The position numbers and the translations under genes are program-made. Source: Mesorhizobium sp. ORS 3324 (GTDB taxonomy: Bacteria; Pseudomonadota; Alphaproteobacteria; Rhizobiales; Rhizobiaceae). From it: DNA of 57,102 nucleotides. The notes under the pieces are model-generated. The model was not told the origin of the DNA, ran no database searches, and saw only the letters and a list, made by a program, of their open reading frames with translations. Where the stretch lies: NCBI GenBank assembly GCA_000824825.2, contig LM655171.1, positions 1-57,102 on the forward strand, written 5' to 3'. This document shows, piece after piece, positions 38,813 through 48,867 of the stretch (positions within the stretch are counted from its first letter, which is position 1; each line of letters starts with the position of its first letter).

Positions 38813-39555
38813 TGGCGCAGAAGACCGTAGCGCTGTTTCGCGACGACGCCTATCTCGAGGCGGCGGAGGCTGAAGTCGTTGCCATCAATGACCGCGGCGG
38901 CATTCTTCTTGATCGGACCATCTTCTACGCTACGTCAGGTGGCCAGCCCGGCGATACCGGCCTGTTCGAACGCGCCGACGGCAGCCGCATCGCGATCGCC
39001 GCCACCATCACAGGCGAGACCAAGGACGAGATCATCCATGTCCCTGCGCCGGAACAGCCGCTGCCCACCGTCGGCGAAAAGCTGAGGCTTGCCATCGATT
39101 GGCCGCGGCGCCATCTTCTGATGCGCATGCATTCCGCCTGCCATCTGCTCACTGTCGTCTGCCCGTTTCCGATCACCGGAGCGGCGGTCGCCGAGGATGA
39201 TAGCCGCGTCGATTTCGATATTCCCGATGCCGGCCTCACCAAGGAAGACGTGACCGCCAGGCTGATGGAGCTGGTTCGCGCCGACCATCCGATCTTCACG
39301 CGGCTGATCACCGACGAGGAACTTTCGGCCAATCCCAGCCTTGTGAAATCGAAGAACGTGCGTCCGCCCGTCGGCACCGGCAAGATCCGCCTGGTCTGCA
39401 TCGGCGAGAATGCCTCGGTCGACAGCCAGCCTTGCGGCGGCACCCATGTGAAGAGCACCGGCGAAGTCGGCGAGATCCACATCGGCAAGATCGAGAAGAA
39501 GGGCCGCGAGAACCGGCGCTTCCGCATCCGCTTCGGGCCGATGCCGGCGAACTGA
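38812..39555 (+). CDS. Alanyl-tRNA editing protein (AlaX family)
   Basis: 247 residues from ATG at 38812. The zinc-binding residues of the editing domain are visible: His107 and His111 (MHSACH) and Cys208 and His212 (CGGTH). FYATSGGQPGDTG is the conserved editing-domain loop. AlaX hydrolyses Ser-tRNA(Ala) or Gly-tRNA(Ala). There is no catalytic synthetase domain. It overlaps cysK by one base, so the two are translationally coupled. Confidence 0.9.
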   Translation: MAQKTVALFRDDAYLEAAEAEVVAINDRGGILLDRTIFYATSGGQPGDTGLFERADGSRIAIAATITGETKDEIIHVPAPEQPLPTVGEKLRLAIDWPRRHLLMRMHSACHLLTVVCPFPITGAAVAEDDSRVDFDIPDAGLTKEDVTARLMELVRADHPIFTRLITDEELSANPSLVKSKNVRPPVGTGKIRLVCIGENASVDSQPCGGTHVKSTGEVGEIHIGKIEKKGRENRRFRIRFGPMPAN

Positions 39556-39603
39556 CAAAGCAATACGCACCCAAAATCGCGAGAGGCGGGCAGGAGCAGG
39601 AAA

Positions 39604-40455
39604 ATGGCCGAAGACAGCCCTTTCATCGTCGACGCGGATTGGCTCGAGAAGCGGCTGGGCACGCCCGGGCTCACCGTCATCGACGCTTCCTGGTACCTGC
39701 CGGCACAGCAGCGCAACGCCCATGCCGAATACGTCGCCGCCCATATTCCCGGCGCTCGCTTCCTCGACCAGGACGCCGTATCGGACCCGGAGTCAAAGCT
39801 GCCGCACACATTGGCTCCGCCCCAGTACTTCGCGCAGTATGTCGGCTCCATGGGCGTTTCGGCCGACGACACCATCGTCGTCTATGACGGTCCGGGCCTG
39901 TTTTCAGCGCCGCGCGCCTGGTGGATGTTCCGCGTCATGGGCGTCTTCCAGGTCTATATCCTGAGCGGCGGCTTCGACCGCTGGAAGGCGGAAGGGCGAC
40001 CGGTGACGGCGGAGCCGACCAGGACGGCGCCCTGCGTCTTTTATGCCGATTTCGATGCAAGCCGTGTCGTCAGCCTCGACGAGATGCGCAGGATTGTTGG
40101 AAGCCGGAAAAGCCAGATCGCCGACGCACGCTCCCCCGGGCGTTTTGCCGGGACCGATCCCGAGCCGCGCCCCGGCGTCCGCTCCGGTCATATGCCTGGC
40201 GCTCACAACGTCCCGGTTGCCGCGCTTGCCGAGAATGGCGAGCTTCTGCCCAAGGACCGCTTGCGCAAGGTGATCGAGGATGCCGGCATCGATCTTTCGA
40301 AGCCCGTCGTCACCTCCTGCGGATCGGGCATCACCGCGGCGGCGATCACGCTGGCGCTCGAGACGCTTGGCCATGCCGACAACAGGCTCTACGACGGTTC
40401 GTGGACGGAATGGGGCGGGCTGAGCGACACGCCCGTGGTGACGGGCAAGGAATGA
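39604..40455 (+). CDS. sseA: 3-mercaptopyruvate / thiosulfate sulfurtransferase
   Basis: 283 residues with two rhodanese domains. The second carries the active cysteine in CGSGITA (Cys239), the loop form typical of 3-mercaptopyruvate sulfurtransferases. The first, inactive domain spans about 1-130. It follows AlaX after 48 bases and overlaps the acetyltransferase gene (ATGA), in line with a sulfur-related operon. Confidence 0.9.
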   Translation: MAEDSPFIVDADWLEKRLGTPGLTVIDASWYLPAQQRNAHAEYVAAHIPGARFLDQDAVSDPESKLPHTLAPPQYFAQYVGSMGVSADDTIVVYDGPGLFSAPRAWWMFRVMGVFQVYILSGGFDRWKAEGRPVTAEPTRTAPCVFYADFDASRVVSLDEMRRIVGSRKSQIADARSPGRFAGTDPEPRPGVRSGHMPGAHNVPVAALAENGELLPKDRLRKVIEDAGIDLSKPVVTSCGSGITAAAITLALETLGHADNRLYDGSWTEWGGLSDTPVVTGKE

Positions 40456-41024
40456 CGGCGATGGAAAAAGGTGCGCCGAAGGATATCGAGGTCACGGTCA
40501 CATTCCTCGAAATGCATGCGCCGCCGGCATCGTCGCCGCCGCTGCCCTACAACCGACAGATCGCGCTGCTGAGGACCAGGGACATCCCGCTGCATTTCTA
40601 CCGCTACCTGATGGATCGGGTCGGGCGCAAATGGCATTGGGTCAACGTGCTGAGGTTGAGCGACGAGGAACTCGCCGCCGGCCTGCACCGCGAGGACCGC
40701 GACATCAGGGTGCTCTATCTCGACGGCTCTCCCGCCGGCTTCTTCGACCTCAAGCCGCATCTGCCCGACGAAGTGGAGCTTGCCTATTTCGGCATGATGG
40801 AACACGCGCACGGCCAGGGCATCGGCCGCTGGTTCCTGGGCGCGGCGATTTCCGCCGCATGGTCGTACGCGCCGAAGCGCGTCACGGTGCAGACCTGCAC
40901 GCTCGACCATCCGGCGGCGCTGCCCCTTTACCAGAAGCTCGGCTTCATGCCGGTGGCGCAGAAGAAGGAGGTCGTCCATCCGATGACCTTCGCCGAGCGC
41001 TCGGCAAGCGTCATGCGGCCATAG
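40452..41024 (+). CDS. GNAT-family N-acetyltransferase
   Basis: 190 residues from the ATG overlapping the sulfurtransferase stop. The acetyl-CoA motif is visible in AHGQGIGRWFLGAA (about residues 118-131), followed by the CTLDHPAALPLYQKLGF segment. Substrate unknown. It is the last gene of the cysK-AlaX-sseA run and ends at a palindrome. Confidence 0.85.
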   Translation: MTAMEKGAPKDIEVTVTFLEMHAPPASSPPLPYNRQIALLRTRDIPLHFYRYLMDRVGRKWHWVNVLRLSDEELAAGLHREDRDIRVLYLDGSPAGFFDLKPHLPDEVELAYFGMMEHAHGQGIGRWFLGAAISAAWSYAPKRVTVQTCTLDHPAALPLYQKLGFMPVAQKKEVVHPMTFAERSASVMRP

Positions 41025-41058
41025 CGCGTCACTCGAATCCGTTTCGACGCGACGCGCT
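41023..41058 (+). repeat. Palindrome at the end of the acetyltransferase gene
   Basis: AGCGCGTC (41023-41030) and GACGCGCT (41051-41058) are perfect arms that begin within the stop codon. A short TTTAA follows, so it may work as a weak terminator. The arrangement resembles the other dispersed palindromes of the window. Confidence 0.55.
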
Positions 41059-41204
41059 TTAATGCAAGCGCCACCCGATGATTCAGGCGGCCTGGCTTCA
41101 AGCCGGGCTCCATACTGGGATGTGCGAACCGCATTGCAGGAATCGGGTGGGAGGCGCGGCCGCCAAGGCATAATTTCCGGTCAACAACACCGGAGGTTTT
41201 TGCC

Positions 41205-41672
41205 ATGCGAATCCAGTTTAAAGCCTTGCCGACCGAAGCCGTGCGAGCCTTGCAGCGGGGAGCGCCCGACGCCTACGGCCGCACGCCCGAACGAAGGATT
41301 TCCGACGGCGACGGCGTGCCCTGCCGGCACTGCTTGAAGAACGTCGCGGCGGGTGATGCCTATCTCATCCTTGCCTACCGGCCGTTCCAGGAACTCCAGC
41401 CTTACGCCGAGACCGGGCCGATCTTCCTGCATGCGACGGAATGCGAGCGAGCCGAGGAGGCGGATGCGCTGCCTGAGATGCTCCAGAGCAGCGACTATAT
41501 CGTGCGCGGCTACGGCGAGGACGACCGCATCGTCTACGGCAGCGGCGCCGTCATCCCGACCGGCGATATCGCGGCCCGCGCCGAGACGCTGTTCGAGCGG
41601 GACGACATCGCCTACATCCACGTCCGCTCGGCGCGCAACAATTGCTACCAGTGCCGCATCGACCGGGCGTGA
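41205..41672 (+). CDS. DUF1203 domain protein
   Basis: 155 residues from ATG at 41205 (GGAGG upstream). Features are RRISDGDGVPCRHCLKNVAAG (CxxC at about residues 40-43) and the ending YIHVRSARNNCYQCRIDR with a second CxxC. This pattern matches DUF1203, which is of unknown function. The two CxxC motifs could bind a metal or form disulfides. It appears to be monocistronic. Confidence 0.75.
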   Translation: MRIQFKALPTEAVRALQRGAPDAYGRTPERRISDGDGVPCRHCLKNVAAGDAYLILAYRPFQELQPYAETGPIFLHATECERAEEADALPEMLQSSDYIVRGYGEDDRIVYGSGAVIPTGDIAARAETLFERDDIAYIHVRSARNNCYQCRIDRA

Positions 41673-41791
41673 CGGGCAAAAAAATGCCCGCCGATGGTCT
41701 GGCGGGCAGTTGGGAAAAAGCCTGCGACAGAAGCTGTTGGCGAAAATCGCCAGCAGGCCGACGTGTCTAGGCATTTTTTCCCGAAGCCGAA

Positions 41792-41807
41792 TGTGAAACA
41801 TTTCACA
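41792..41807. promoter_or_regulatory. Perfect TGTGA-N6-TCACA palindrome
   Basis: TGTGAAACATTTCACA is a perfect 16-base dyad with the classical E. coli CRP consensus. The rhizobial CRP-like protein Clr prefers a somewhat different motif, so another Crp/Fnr-family or unrelated regulator may be the binder. No protein gene starts nearby on either strand; the closest downstream element is a possible small RNA. Confidence 0.55.
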
Positions 41808-41809
41808 CA

Positions 41810-41980
41810 ATGCGTACCTGTAGCGGCCGGCGTTCTCGAAGCCGTGCGAACATCGTTCGCGGCTGTCGTACTGCCGTCGCATAAGCGCGCTAGAAGGCGA
41901 GCGTTGATCGATTGCCGACCGCGGATGGACCGGCGGCATGTCGCAACATCGAGGAAGCGGGGCTTTGGCTCCGCTTTTTT
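41810..41980 (+). ncRNA. Candidate small RNA
   Basis: The stretch runs from just after the CRP-like palindrome to an intrinsic terminator. It contains the hairpin GCGAAC-ATC-GTTCGC (41846-41860), extended by GCC/GGC, and no convincing open frame. The 5' end is uncertain; no clean -35/-10 pair was found. I did not recognise a known Rhizobiales small RNA family. Confidence 0.35.
41955..41980 (+). terminator. Orphan intrinsic terminator
   Basis: AGCGGGGC pairs with GGCTCCGCT (one G-U) around a short TTT loop, followed by TTTTTT (41975-41980). The nearest upstream + strand gene ends at 41672 and has its own hairpin, so this terminator seems to end another transcript. Confidence 0.8.
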
Positions 41981-42045
41981 GTTGCGCGGTCTTCTTTGAT
42001 CATCCCGGCGCTTCGCAGACTCACTTTTCCTGGATTTGCTCCAGA

Positions 42046-42077
42046 CAAAGAAAAGCCCGCCGGAAGGACCGGCGGGC
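42046..42077 (-). terminator. Terminator after ald
   Basis: GCCCGCCGG (42055-42063) and CCGGCGGGC (42069-42077) flank a 5-base loop. On the minus strand the stem is followed by CTTTTCTTTG. It lies 28 bases after the ald stop. Confidence 0.85.
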
Positions 42078-42104
42078 GCGACCGGAGGAAGCCCTTGTCT
42101 GGTA

Positions 42105-43220
<1,116 letters not shown>

Positions 43221-43270
43221 TTTTCTTCTCCTGTCCGCCCTTAAGAGGGCGCTCTCCCTGGCATTTCGGT

Positions 43271-43318
43271 GCATGTCATCGGCCCCGAAACCGCCGCGCA
43301 GTTTTGGGCGACACGCAT
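43271..43318 (+). repeat. Intergenic palindrome, copy 2 of the 19130 family
   Basis: TGTC (43274-43277) pairs with GACA (43310-43313), and CCCGAAAC (43284-43291) with GTTTTGGG (43301-43308), one G-U pair. It shares the centre and right arm TTTTGGGCGACACGC with 19130-19173. It lies in the ald leader side of the ald/lrp gap. Confidence 0.7.
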
Positions 43319-43389
43319 GAGAGGCAGTGAAGCATGAATCGGTGCGTATGTGTTTGCGAATGCACTTGCGGCGGGATGCATTCTTCGAT

Positions 43390-43405
43390 AATTGTTGCGC
43401 AAATT
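43390..43405. promoter_or_regulatory. Candidate operator between ald and the Lrp-type gene
   Basis: TTGCGCAA (43395-43402) is a perfect 8-base palindrome inside a longer AT-rich near-palindrome. It lies 32 bases before the regulator start in the region shared with ald. An Lrp/AsnC-type binding site is a reasonable guess. Confidence 0.35.
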
Positions 43406-43433
43406 CCCAAAAAGTTCGCAGGAATCACGAAGA

Positions 43434-43907
43434 ATGCCGCTCGACAGGATTGATATCGCCATTCTGGAGACTTTGCAGAAGGATGGGCGGATACCCAATG
43501 CGGCGCTTGCCGAGAAGGTCGGTCTGTCGCAGTCGGCCTGCTCGCGCAGGCTCGACAATCTGGAGAAATCCGGAACCATCCGCGGCTACCACGCGCGGCT
43601 GTCCAACGCCGCGCTTGGTCATCAGATGACGGCGATCGTGCATATATCGCTGTCGGGACAATTCGAGAAGACGCTGTCGGATTTCGAGGCGGCGATCAAG
43701 CGCTGTCCGAACGTGCTTTCCTGCCATCTGATGTCGGGCGAATACGACTATATCCTGCGCATCGCGGCGAAGGACCTCGCCGACTATGAGCGCATCCACA
43801 AGGAATGGCTGTCGGCCATGCCGCATGTGACGAAGATCAACTCGTCCTTCGCCTTGCGCGAGATCATCGATCGCACGGCCGTCGGTCTACGGCCGGAGAT
43901 GGCTTAG
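43434..43907 (+). CDS. Lrp/AsnC-family regulator, probably of ald
   Basis: 157 residues from ATG at 43434 (MPLDRIDIAILETLQKDGRI), the family N-terminus. The helix-turn-helix is NAALAEKVGLSQSACSRRL (about residues 20-38). The RAM ligand-binding domain follows. Being divergent from ald, it is likely the alanine-responsive activator known as AldR. Convergent with the next gene; only 4 bases separate their stops. Confidence 0.9.
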   Translation: MPLDRIDIAILETLQKDGRIPNAALAEKVGLSQSACSRRLDNLEKSGTIRGYHARLSNAALGHQMTAIVHISLSGQFEKTLSDFEAAIKRCPNVLSCHLMSGEYDYILRIAAKDLADYERIHKEWLSAMPHVTKINSSFALREIIDRTAVGLRPEMA

Positions 43908-43911
43908 GCTT

Positions 43912-44571
43912 CTAGGCCCCATAGGCCTCCGTCACCACCTCGCTCATGGGGATGTCGTGCGGCTGAGGGTAGATGGTGGGGATGCGCTGCAATTCGTAGC
44001 CGACGCCGATCACCAGCGGCCGGAACGGCATGGCGGCCAGCGTGCGATCGTAGAAGCCGCCACCATAGCCCAGCCGGTATTTGCCCGGATCGATGCCGAC
44101 CATCGGCGAGATCACAATGTCCGGCAGCACAGGATCGCCTTCGGCCGGGATCGGAATGTTCCAGACACCCTTTTCCAATCGGTCGCCGGGCGCGTAGGCG
44201 CGGAAGACCAATGGATGTCCCTTTTCGATGACGACGGGGAGCGCCGTGCGGCCGCCGCGCGCATTGATTGACGCCATCCAGCCGCGCAAGTCCGGCTCGC
44301 CGCGGTACGGCCAGTAGAGGCTGACCATGCGGCCGGCAATGTCGCCGATGAGGGCGTCCAGGCTCTCGGCAATGCGCGCCGACATTGCCGCGCGTGCGTC
44401 GGCGGACACCGCAAGCCGGGCGTTGATCAGTCGTTCGCGCTCGGCCTTGCGCCAGCGCCTGACGTCGGTCCAGTCGGACAGCGGCATCTGGTAGGTCGGG
44501 TTGAGTTCGTGCATGAAGCAAGGCGGCGAGGCGTATTGGGCCGGGCCTTCGTCATCACGATCGTCAATCAT
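43912..44571 (-). CDS. 5-formyltetrahydrofolate cyclo-ligase
   Basis: 219 residues from ATG at 44571; a start at ATG 44514 (MHELNPTYQ) is also possible. The family motif GYGGGFYDRTL is at about residues 169-179. It converts 5-formyl-THF to 5,10-methenyl-THF with ATP. Only the frame and this motif define it. Confidence 0.9.
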   Translation of the reverse strand: MIDDRDDEGPAQYASPPCFMHELNPTYQMPLSDWTDVRRWRKAERERLINARLAVSADARAAMSARIAESLDALIGDIAGRMVSLYWPYRGEPDLRGWMASINARGGRTALPVVIEKGHPLVFRAYAPGDRLEKGVWNIPIPAEGDPVLPDIVISPMVGIDPGKYRLGYGGGFYDRTLAAMPFRPLVIGVGYELQRIPTIYPQPHDIPMSEVVTEAYGA

Positions 44572-44747
44572 CCCTTTTCTCCCGTCATTTTTCGCTCACG
44601 CTATACCCAGTACCTGACTGCCGGCATGTGCATTCACGACACCAGGAGGCGACTCCCGGGCAATAAAGCTGCCCGCAGTGACATTGTTGCGGTGCACAAA
44701 AATGCTTACATCGTCCTTGGTCAGCTTGCTTGGCGAGGTGAACGAAA

Positions 44748-46013
44748 ATGGGCGAAGTCAGCCATCACGTCGTGGTCGTCGGCGCGGGATTCGGCGGTCT
44801 CGAACTCACCCGCGCGCTGGCCGGCGCGCCGGTGCGCATCACCATGATCGACAAGCGTAATCATCACCTGTTCCAGCCGCTGCTCTATCAGGTGGCGACC
44901 ACCTCGCTCGCCACTTCGGAGATTGCCTGGCCGATCCGTCATCTGCTGCGCAAGCGCAAGGATGTGACGACCCTTCTCGGCAACGTCACCGGCATCGACC
45001 GCCACGCAAAACGCGTGCTGCTCGATGACGGCAGCGCGGTTCCTTACGACACGCTGGTGCTCGCCACCGGCGCGCGCCACGCCTATTTCGGTCACGACGA
45101 ATGGGAGCCTTTCGCGCCGGGACTGAAGACGCTTGAAGATGCCACCGAGATTCGGCGCCGTATCCTGCTCGCCTTCGAGCAGGCCGAGCGCGAGACCGAT
45201 CCGGCGAAGCGCCAGGCACTGCTGACGCTGGTCATCGTCGGCGGCGGCCCTACAGGCGTCGAGCTTGCCGGCACCATTGTCGAGCTCGCGCACGAGACGC
45301 TGCGCGGCGAATTCCGCAACATCGACACGCGGCAGGCGCGTGTAGTGCTGATAGAGGCCGGCGACCGTATCCTCTCCAATTTCGCGCCGGACCTCTCAGC
45401 CTATGCGCAGAAGGCGCTGTTGCGGCTTGGCGTCACGGTCGAGCTCGGCCGCGCCGTTACGCATCTGGATGCCGAAGGCGTCGTCTTCGGCGACACGCAT
45501 CTGCCCGCAAGGACCATCCTGTGGGCGGCCGGCGTCGCCGCCTCGCCGGCGGCGGAATGGCTGGCAGTCCCGGCCGATCGGGCGGGCAGGGTGCTGGTCG
45601 AGCCCGATCTCACCGTGCCCGGCAACCCCGACATCTTCGTTATCGGTGACACGGCGCATCTGTTGCGGCCGGATGGCAAGCCGGTCCCGGGCGTCGCACC
45701 CGCCGCCAAACAGGCGGGCCGCCATGTCGCCGCAACCATCAAGGCGCGGCTCGCCGGCGACAAGACGCCGCGTCCGTTCCGCTACCGGCATGACGGCGAT
45801 CTGGCGACGATCGGCAAGCGCGCCGCCGCGATCGATTTCGGCTGGATCAAGCTCACCGGCTGGCCCGCCTGGTGGCTCTGGGGAATAGCCCACATCTATT
45901 TCCTGATCGACTTCCGCAACCGGCTCGCGGTTTCGCTTAGCTGGCTATGGATATATTTCACCGGGCAGCGCAGCGCACGCCTGATCACCCAGGGCGACGA
46001 CGACAAGGGCTGA
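44748..46013 (+). CDS. ndh: Type II NADH dehydrogenase (NDH-2)
   Basis: 421 residues. The FAD motif VVVVGAGFGGLELTRAL is at about residues 6-22 and the NAD motif VIVGGGPTGVELAG at about 162-175. The C-terminal segment after residue 360, WPAWWLWGIAHIYFLIDF, is the usual membrane-binding region. It oxidises NADH and reduces quinone without pumping protons. It is divergent from the cyclo-ligase gene. Confidence 0.9.
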   Translation: MGEVSHHVVVVGAGFGGLELTRALAGAPVRITMIDKRNHHLFQPLLYQVATTSLATSEIAWPIRHLLRKRKDVTTLLGNVTGIDRHAKRVLLDDGSAVPYDTLVLATGARHAYFGHDEWEPFAPGLKTLEDATEIRRRILLAFEQAERETDPAKRQALLTLVIVGGGPTGVELAGTIVELAHETLRGEFRNIDTRQARVVLIEAGDRILSNFAPDLSAYAQKALLRLGVTVELGRAVTHLDAEGVVFGDTHLPARTILWAAGVAASPAAEWLAVPADRAGRVLVEPDLTVPGNPDIFVIGDTAHLLRPDGKPVPGVAPAAKQAGRHVAATIKARLAGDKTPRPFRYRHDGDLATIGKRAAAIDFGWIKLTGWPAWWLWGIAHIYFLIDFRNRLAVSLSWLWIYFTGQRSARLITQGDDDKG

Positions 46014-46152
46014 TCGCTCCGCCTCTTTCATCGAGGCGTCACCACCTTGTCGTGATCAACAGGCTTTCCGACAGACGTGGACTCAAAATACCTTCGGCGC
46101 CATGTTCCGCGCCGGGGGCAGGCGTTGTCGCGCCGTCTAAGAGGAGGAAACA

Positions 46153-48126
46153 ATGTCACTTTTGCCCGTCTCCCGCCGCGAATTCCTGGCCGGAACAGCC
46201 GCCAGCGCAGCGCTGATCATGCTGCATCCGTTCTCCGCCCGCGCCGCGGCCAATCAGGCACATCTGCGAATCATGGAGACGACAGACATCCATGTGAACC
46301 TGCTGCCCTATGATTACTACGCCGACAAAGCGAATGACACGATGGGCCTGTCCCGCACCGCCTCGCTGATCGACGCGGTGCGCAAGGAAGCCACCAACTC
46401 GATGCTGATCGACAATGGCGACCTGCTGCAGGGAAACCCGCTGGGCGATTACATCGCCTATGAGAAGGGCATGAAGGACGGCGACCTGCATCCGATCATG
46501 AAGGGCATGAACCTGCTCGGCTACGAGTGCTCGACGCTCGGCAATCATGAATTCAACTACGGCCTCTCCTTCCTGGACAAGGTGCTGGCCGGCGCCAACT
46601 TTCCGTTTGTCTGCGCGAACCTGATCCGCGGCACCACGCTTGCCGCCAACCCGCGTGACGACAGGCTCTACCTCAAGCCCTATGTGATCCTTAACAAGAA
46701 GATCAAGGACGGCTCCGGCAACGAACAGCCGATCAGGATCGGCGTGATCGGCTTCGTGCCGCCGCAGATCATGGTCTGGGACCTGAAGAACCTCGAAGGC
46801 AATGTGAAGACGCGCGACATTGTCGAGGCGGCCAAGGCCTGGGTGCCGCAGATCAGGGAGGAGGGCGCCGACATCGTGATTGCGCTCTCGCATTCCGGTA
46901 TCGACATCAAGCAGGGCGACATGATGGAGAACGCCTCGTTCTTCGTCGCCGGCGTCGAGGGCATCGACGCGGTCTTCACCGGGCACCAGCATCTCGTCTT
47001 CCCCGGCAAGAAGGATTTCCAGGCGCTCGAAGGCGTCGACACCGCAAAGGGCACGCTGCAGGGCAAGCCGGCGGTGATGGGCGGCTTCTGGGGCTCGCAT
47101 ATGGGCCTGATCGACCTTCTGCTGGAGCGCAACGGCTCGAAATGGCGGGTCATCTCGGCCACATCCGAAGCGCGGCCGATCTATGAACGCGTCGACAACA
47201 AGAACAAAGCAACGGTCGGCGACGACAAGCGCGTCATCGCGGCGCTCGCACAGGACCATGAGGCCACGCTAGCCTATGTCCGCCGCCCCGTCGGCAAGAC
47301 CTCCGCGCCGCTCTATTCCTATTTCTCGCTCGTCGCCGACGATCCGTCGGTGCAGATCGTCAACCAGGCGCAGAGCTGGTATCTGAAGGACATATTGAAG
47401 AGCACGCAGTGGAAAGACGTGCCGCTGCTCTCGGCGGCCGCACCCTTCAAGGCCGGCGGCCGCAACGGCGCCGATTATTATACCGACGTCCCTGTCGGCG
47501 ACATCGCCATCAAGAATGTTGCCGACCTCTATCTTTATCCGAACACCGTGCGGGCGGTCGAAATCACCGGTGCGCAGGTGAAGGAATGGCTGGAGATGTC
47601 GGCCGGCATCTTCAATAAGATCGAGCCCGGCAAGGCCGATCAGCCGCTGATCAACACCGACTTCCCATCTTACAATTTCGACGTCATCGACGGCGTCACC
47701 TACAGGATCGACCTGTCGCAGCCGCCGAAATACGATGCGAAGGGCGGTGTGGCCAATGCCGGATCGAGTCGGATCATTGACCTGCAATTCGACGGCAAGC
47801 CGATTGATCCGGCGGCGAAATTCGTGGTCTGCACCAACAACTACCGCGCCGGCGGCGGCGGCAATTTCCCCGACATCAACGCCTCGAAGATCATCTATGA
47901 GGCACCGGACACCAACCGCGATGTGATCGTGCGCTACGTCGTCAGCGAGGGCACGATCAACCCGACGGCAGACGGCAACTGGTCCTTCGCACCGCTGCCT
48001 GGAACCAGCGTCGTCTTCGAGACCGGACCCAAGGCGAAGGACTTCATCGACCAGGTGAAATCACTGAAGATCGAGGCGGTGGGCGAGGGCGAGGCCGGAT
48101 TTGCCAAGTACCGCATCACCCTTTGA
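46153..48126 (+). CDS. cpdB: Tat-exported 2',3'-cyclic-nucleotide phosphodiesterase / 3'-nucleotidase
   Basis: 657 residues. The N-terminus has a twin-arginine motif (SRREFLAG, residues 7-14) and an Ala-rich signal to about residue 35. The metallophosphoesterase domain shows [26 protein letters not shown] and LGNHEFNYG. The 5'-nucleotidase C-terminal domain follows after about residue 380. It lets cells use extracellular nucleotides. GAGGAGG precedes the ATG. Confidence 0.93.
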   Translation: MSLLPVSRREFLAGTAASAALIMLHPFSARAAANQAHLRIMETTDIHVNLLPYDYYADKANDTMGLSRTASLIDAVRKEATNSMLIDNGDLLQGNPLGDYIAYEKGMKDGDLHPIMKGMNLLGYECSTLGNHEFNYGLSFLDKVLAGANFPFVCANLIRGTTLAANPRDDRLYLKPYVILNKKIKDGSGNEQPIRIGVIGFVPPQIMVWDLKNLEGNVKTRDIVEAAKAWVPQIREEGADIVIALSHSGIDIKQGDMMENASFFVAGVEGIDAVFTGHQHLVFPGKKDFQALEGVDTAKGTLQGKPAVMGGFWGSHMGLIDLLLERNGSKWRVISATSEARPIYERVDNKNKATVGDDKRVIAALAQDHEATLAYVRRPVGKTSAPLYSYFSLVADDPSVQIVNQAQSWYLKDILKSTQWKDVPLLSAAAPFKAGGRNGADYYTDVPVGDIAIKNVADLYLYPNTVRAVEITGAQVKEWLEMSAGIFNKIEPGKADQPLINTDFPSYNFDVIDGVTYRIDLSQPPKYDAKGGVANAGSSRIIDLQFDGKPIDPAAKFVVCTNNYRAGGGGNFPDINASKIIYEAPDTNRDVIVRYVVSEGTINPTADGNWSFAPLPGTSVVFETGPKAKDFIDQVKSLKIEAVGEGEAGFAKYRITL

Positions 48127-48258
48127 AGCGGTCGGCAAAGGGTTTTGTGTCGGCGTTCCGTTTCGGATCACTGGTAGGTATCGGTAGAAAACGGTGAACC
48201 GGAAAATTTGCGGCGAAGGCGCTCTGGTTCCGGCCGGAGACATACGGTAGTTTTAGCT

Positions 48259-48393
48259 ATGCGTTATGTGGTCGTCATCGCCTCCATCACCTTCTTCCTG
48301 ATTTGGGACGGCCTCTATAACCAGGGCCGTTACCTCGACGCGACCGTCAGGGAGATGTCGCGCATCGTAAGCTACGTCACCGGAGCGGCCTGA
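48259..48393 (+). CDS. Small membrane protein, 44 residues
   Basis: 44 residues, starting MRYVVVIASITFFLIWDGLYN with one membrane span (about 2-19), then a short polar tail. There is no strong Shine-Dalgarno sequence (TAGTTTTAGC upstream). The aromatic, hydrophobic N-terminus and lack of shadowing by another gene make it a reasonable real gene. Function unknown. Confidence 0.55.
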   Translation: MRYVVVIASITFFLIWDGLYNQGRYLDATVREMSRIVSYVTGAA

Positions 48394-48500
48394 GGCCGGG
48401 CGGCTTCCGCCTCGGCGGCCGAGGCGCGACATCGTTTCCGGTTGACGCGACGGCCTCGCTCCCACAAAAACGCGCTCTTCCGTCGATCAAGGAGGCTGGA

Positions 48501-48791
48501 TTGATCCGGCACATCGTTTTCTTCAGCGTAAGACGCAAGGAGGATGTGGAGGCCGTGCGGTCTGGCCTCGAGGCGCTGGGCAAGATTCCGCACTCGAAAC
48601 ATTTCGAGGTGACGCTCAACACCAAGGTCGATCTGTTCTCCAACGCTATCGATGTGGTCGTCTACGCCGAGTTCGAGGACGAAGCGGCGCTCGCCGCCTA
48701 CAAGGCGCATCCGATCTATGCGGACACGACCAGCAAGGTGAAGCCGCTGCGCGAGCTGCGCTACTCGGCGGATGTCGTGGCCGCCGCCTGA
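48501..48791 (+). CDS. Dabb-family (stress-responsive A/B barrel) protein
   Basis: 96 residues from TTG at 48501, which is supported by GGAGG at 48491-48495. It has MIRHIVFFSVRRKEDVEAV and the ending AYKAHPIYADTTSKVKPL, typical of this dimeric alpha-beta barrel family. No catalytic residues are apparent. Followed by the VOC gene after 76 bases. Confidence 0.85.
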   Translation: MIRHIVFFSVRRKEDVEAVRSGLEALGKIPHSKHFEVTLNTKVDLFSNAIDVVVYAEFEDEAALAAYKAHPIYADTTSKVKPLRELRYSADVVAAA

Positions 48792-48867
48792 GCCGGATGC
48801 TCAATTCACGCCGCTGCGCCGTGCCGGGCCTTGAACCGGTAGCCGGAATGGGGCACACCGCGCCGGC

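Larger units (their letters stand above)
41673..42104. other. 432-base gap with hairpins, a CRP-like palindrome and an orphan terminator
   Basis: Right after the DUF1203 stop are nested GGGC/GCCC hairpins (41673-41707), probably its terminator. Then come the TGTGA-N6-TCACA palindrome (41792-41807), a hairpin (41841-41863), an intrinsic terminator (41955-41980) and finally the ald terminator on the other strand. No open frame here has convincing coding character. Confidence 0.6.

Noticed and set aside
41821..41920. Possible tRNA or tRNA remnant in the gap before ald
   Set aside because: The hairpin GCGAAC-ATC-GTTCGC slightly resembles a T arm, but no acceptor stem, anticodon arm or T-psi-C consensus sequence fits a cloverleaf.
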